The position numbers and the translations under genes were made by a program. DNA of 64,000 nucleotides from Mesostigma viride (lineage: Eukaryota; Streptophyta; Mesostigmatophyceae; Mesostigmatales; Mesostigmataceae): the NCBI GenBank assembly GCA_009746045.1, contig RPFO01000240.1, positions 1,000,042 to 1,064,041 of the forward strand, read 5' to 3'. The notes under the pieces were generated by a model, which worked only from the letters and a program-made list of their open reading frames with translations, did no database searches and was not told the origin of the DNA. This document shows, piece by piece, positions 62,147 to 64,000 of the stretch. The first letter of the stretch is position 1. Every line of letters starts with the position of its first letter.

Positions 62147-62791
62147 CCAAAGTGCCAAGTGGTGACTGGTGCTTGCTGGTTGACAACTGGTCCTTCAGGG
62201 TTAGGTACACCCTCCTGGACAGGAGTTGGTGAGGAATGTCACTCCTACCAGCTGAGAATCCTGCCTGGCCCTCCCCATGGGGTTCAGAAGAGTCACCAGG
62301 ACTTAAGTTGACGCCTTTGGCCTCAAACAGTTAGGCCATGCAAGGGCAACCCGAATGCTGGTTCTTACAGGTTGCTGTACATATGTTTTCTAGTGCTTGT
62401 TTCCAACCTGTTGCTAATAAAGAACCTGGTTGTGTGACCATGTGATATGGTTGCCAGGGAGCCACATTCTGGGTTATATAATGCTTGAATAAAACATCAT
62501 CATGTCATTTTCATCTTGTGACTCTCATTGTTGTGTATGTCTTGTTCAATGTTCCAGGTCACCTATAAACCTGGAGGTTGGGGTGGGGTTCAATTCCCCA
62601 GCAGAGCCACAGCCTGGCATGAATGACTCCTGGGCTTAACACCCAGTGAAGACATGGGCTCCCCAAGGAGACAACATTAATCTAGGTGCTACCTGGGTTC
62701 TTTGAGCAGAAGGGAAAGGTTGGCCAAGGCGGGCGCCATAAGAACGGGCGCCTGTGATAACTGTGAAAGACCAGGAACTCACAATAGTACG
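62147..62791 (+). other. C4 3' untranslated region with T-arm-like hairpin
   Basis: No gene. TGGGGTTCAATTCCCCA (about 62583-62600) forms a perfect 5-bp stem with a 7-base loop and matches the tRNA T-arm/B-box consensus. CTAATAAAGAACC (62414) and GAATAAAACATC (62488) could be polyadenylation signals; the 3' LTR follows at 62792. Confidence 0.6.
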
Positions 62792-63438
62792 AGTTAGATG
62801 AACCAGCCCAGAGCGTGTGAGCTCTTGGTCTTTCACGCAAAGCTTGAGCCAATTGCTGGAGACAGCAATCCTTAGCCCAAACACCAAGCCACACCTTGTT
62901 GGTCACTTCCACGTTCAAGTGGGCAACCAGAGCGCGTGCTTCCGAGATAGCTTGGCCATTCCCATGACCAAGCTATATGCTTCTTTGTTGCTCCTCGTTC
63001 CCATCGGCGTGACGAGGCATATTGCAGGCTTGCTAGCAAATCCTCAACGTCCACTGGCATCCTTGCAGAGCCAGGACGAACTGGATTTACCTAGCCACCT
63101 GCAACCTAGGAAGTACAGGACCTGTCACAAGCCTGCAAGACCTAGTATCCTTGCAGCCTTGTGCCAATTCCAGTACCCCACCAGTCGCAGGCTGCTGTCC
63201 CTCCTGGTCTACGTGGACTACAGTCACGTGATAGTCAGGCTAAGCCTGTGCAGGCACGGCCTGCCACGTGTCCTGTCCACTACCCCAGAAGGTTGCACCC
63301 TCGCCGACCGCGGACGGCTAGGACTTCGGGACCTCATAACTTTCTTGTCCCTTGTCTGTTTCAGGCGGTCAGCACGGCGTTGGAAAGGTCTTTCCAAACT
63401 GCATCCACTTAGCATGTTGGTTGCCCAAAATGCTAACT
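62792..63438 (+). repeat. 3' LTR of C4
   Basis: This is the 647-bp partner of 57048-57694, nearly identical. It is followed by TACTC and the resumed G1 pol. Confidence 0.9.
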
Positions 63439-64000
63439 TACTCCTCTCCCCTCCCGTACTCATCCTACCGGATACTACTAAACCCTTTGTTGTAGCTACA
63501 GATGCTAGCAAGGTAGCTATAGGGGGCGTCCTTCTCCAGGATCAGGGTCAGGGCTTACAGCCAATCGAGTATATCTCTAGGACAATGCTTCCTGCGGAGC
63601 GTAACTATCCCGTACACCAGCAGGAACTATTAGCTGTGGTGTATTGTTGCCACGCGTGGCAGCACTTTCTTAAAGGTGCTCAATTTGATGTTTGTCTGAA
63701 TGAACCCTGCGAGATTGATCCTTATAGATTAGTTATCCAGACGGATCACCGTCCCCTTACCCATCTTCTCTCACAACCCAACCTTACCCCTCGTCAAGCG
63801 CGCTGGATGGAGTTTTTAGCACAGTTTTCCCCTTTTAAACTTCAGTATGTTAAGGGTGTAGATAACATAGTACCAGATGCACTCTCCCGTCGTGCAGATT
63901 ACTCCTTTTTCGAGGACCTTGATGTTCTCAATACTACTCTAGTTCCTACTACTATGGGTGTAACCCCTTATGGTGAACTACCTGATGATGAATCCTATGC

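Larger units (their letters stand above)
57048..63438 (+). mobile_element. Copia-like LTR retrotransposon C4 (AGTT family), most intact copy
   Basis: Two 647-bp LTRs (57048-57694 and 62792-63438) are flanked by TACTC at 57043-57047 and 63439-63443. By eye the LTRs differ at one site (CTGTAACAAG against CTGTCACAAG). Gag and an uninterrupted pol of about 1200 codons lie inside, separated by one in-frame UGA. It is 6391 bp and is inserted in the G1 RT-RNase H region. It is probably the youngest or best-preserved member, and the best representative for studying the family. Confidence 0.92.
49733..64000 (+). mobile_element. Ty3/gypsy retrotransposon G1 (runs off the window), containing T3 and C4
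   Basis: The order is 5' LTR (from 49733), RG-rich ORF, viroplasmin-like ORF, gag, protease, RT and RNase H, with integrase and 3' LTR beyond 64000. Without T3 and C4 the part seen is about 5.6 kb. The protease-RT frame is colinear across both insertions and broken only by one TAG (56217-56219). The base composition and codon use (more A/T-ending codons) differ from the GC-rich G0 elements and the C family. Confidence 0.85.
53136..64000 (+). pseudogene. G1 pol: retropepsin, RT and RNase H (split by T3 and C4; one nonsense codon)
   Basis: The protease at 53136-53577 has VLVDSGAASSFVS and DVLLGLDWH. The frame continues exactly across T3 to 55854 (VVLMSNDELR). RT follows, with an in-frame TAG at 56217-56219 in the conserved GLI-PSNSPYSAGV context, then FRLVTDYRKLN, FRVAAMGLCNSPASFQ, and AYLDDILIYS at about 56660. 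The connection (SFLGIASYYRRFI) leads to the C4 insertion at 57043. After one TACTC the frame resumes at 63444 with RNase H (VVATDASKVAIGG, QQELLAVVYC, QTDHRPLTHLL, DNIVPDALSRR). The integrase lies outside the window. Apart from the TAG and the insertions no lesion is seen. This is the standard gypsy order. Confidence 0.88.

Overview
This window is a repeat-dense block of a eukaryotic nuclear genome. I see no prokaryotic gene, no rRNA gene and no complete tRNA gene. Nearly everything belongs to transposable elements stacked inside one another. The mix (Ty3/gypsy with chromodomain, Ty1/copia-like, a PAT-type DIRS tyrosine-recombinase element, TTAA-flanked DNA elements) suggests a plant-lineage eukaryote or alga; I cannot name the species. 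No confident host gene was found; one unrecognised reverse-strand reading frame (47713-48254) may be host-derived.

The central observation is a family of four LTR elements, called C1-C4 here: C1 2162-8328 (minus), C2 32041-41491, C3 29341-47617, C4 57048-63438 (plus). All four have LTRs that begin AGTT and end AACT, with exact 5-bp target duplications (CTAGT, CCAGG, ACAGC, TACTC). Their domain order is gag, integrase, protease-like, reverse transcriptase (RT), RNase H, so the protease-like domain lies between integrase and RT instead of before integrase as in Ty1/copia. They share further oddities: HGDD at the RT active site, DTQ/DTN instead of DTG/DSG in the protease-like domain, and 29-31 residues between the last two integrase catalytic positions. 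C3 and C4 separate gag from pol by one in-frame UGA (UGA-CUA in C4). C4 is the most intact copy.

Four non-coding elements (PA 2146-9163, PB 15031-17829, PC 18082-19332, PD 39553-40434) have the same AGTT...AACT ends and also 5-bp duplications (AGTAC, ACCCG, TACCG, ACCAC). They consist of two or three copies of a palindrome (78, 152 or 206 bp) separated by arms carrying a tRNA T-arm-like motif. I infer that they are non-autonomous partners of the C family whose short LTRs are palindromes.

Layout. 1-12450: a gypsy chromovirus fragment (G0: integrase-chromodomain, then a separate large unknown ORF3 next to the 3' LTR), interrupted by PA, which contains C1, and by a solo LTR. 12451-20417: the G0 LTR and a related gypsy gag, broken by T1 (TTAA element), PB (containing T2) and PC. 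20418-26900: the 3' LTR and 3' region of a minus-strand gypsy element (G2), split by a DIRS/PAT element with A1-ORFs-B1-A2-B2 repeats and a 2A-like motif between RNase H and recombinase. 26900-29340: non-coding, ending in CAG-rich DNA. 29341-47617: C3, with C2 inserted in its gag and PD inside C2. 47618-49732: CAG-rich DNA, the unknown reading frame, an LTR-like remnant and a minisatellite. 49733-64000: gypsy element G1 (LTR, RG-rich ORF, viroplasmin-like ORF, gag, protease, RT, RNase H), split by T3 and C4.

Removing each insertion together with one target copy restores the interrupted reading frame in several cases, which supports the boundaries. Many insertions look recent (LTR pairs differ at about 0-1% of positions by eye), although C1, C2 and C3 carry coding lesions.
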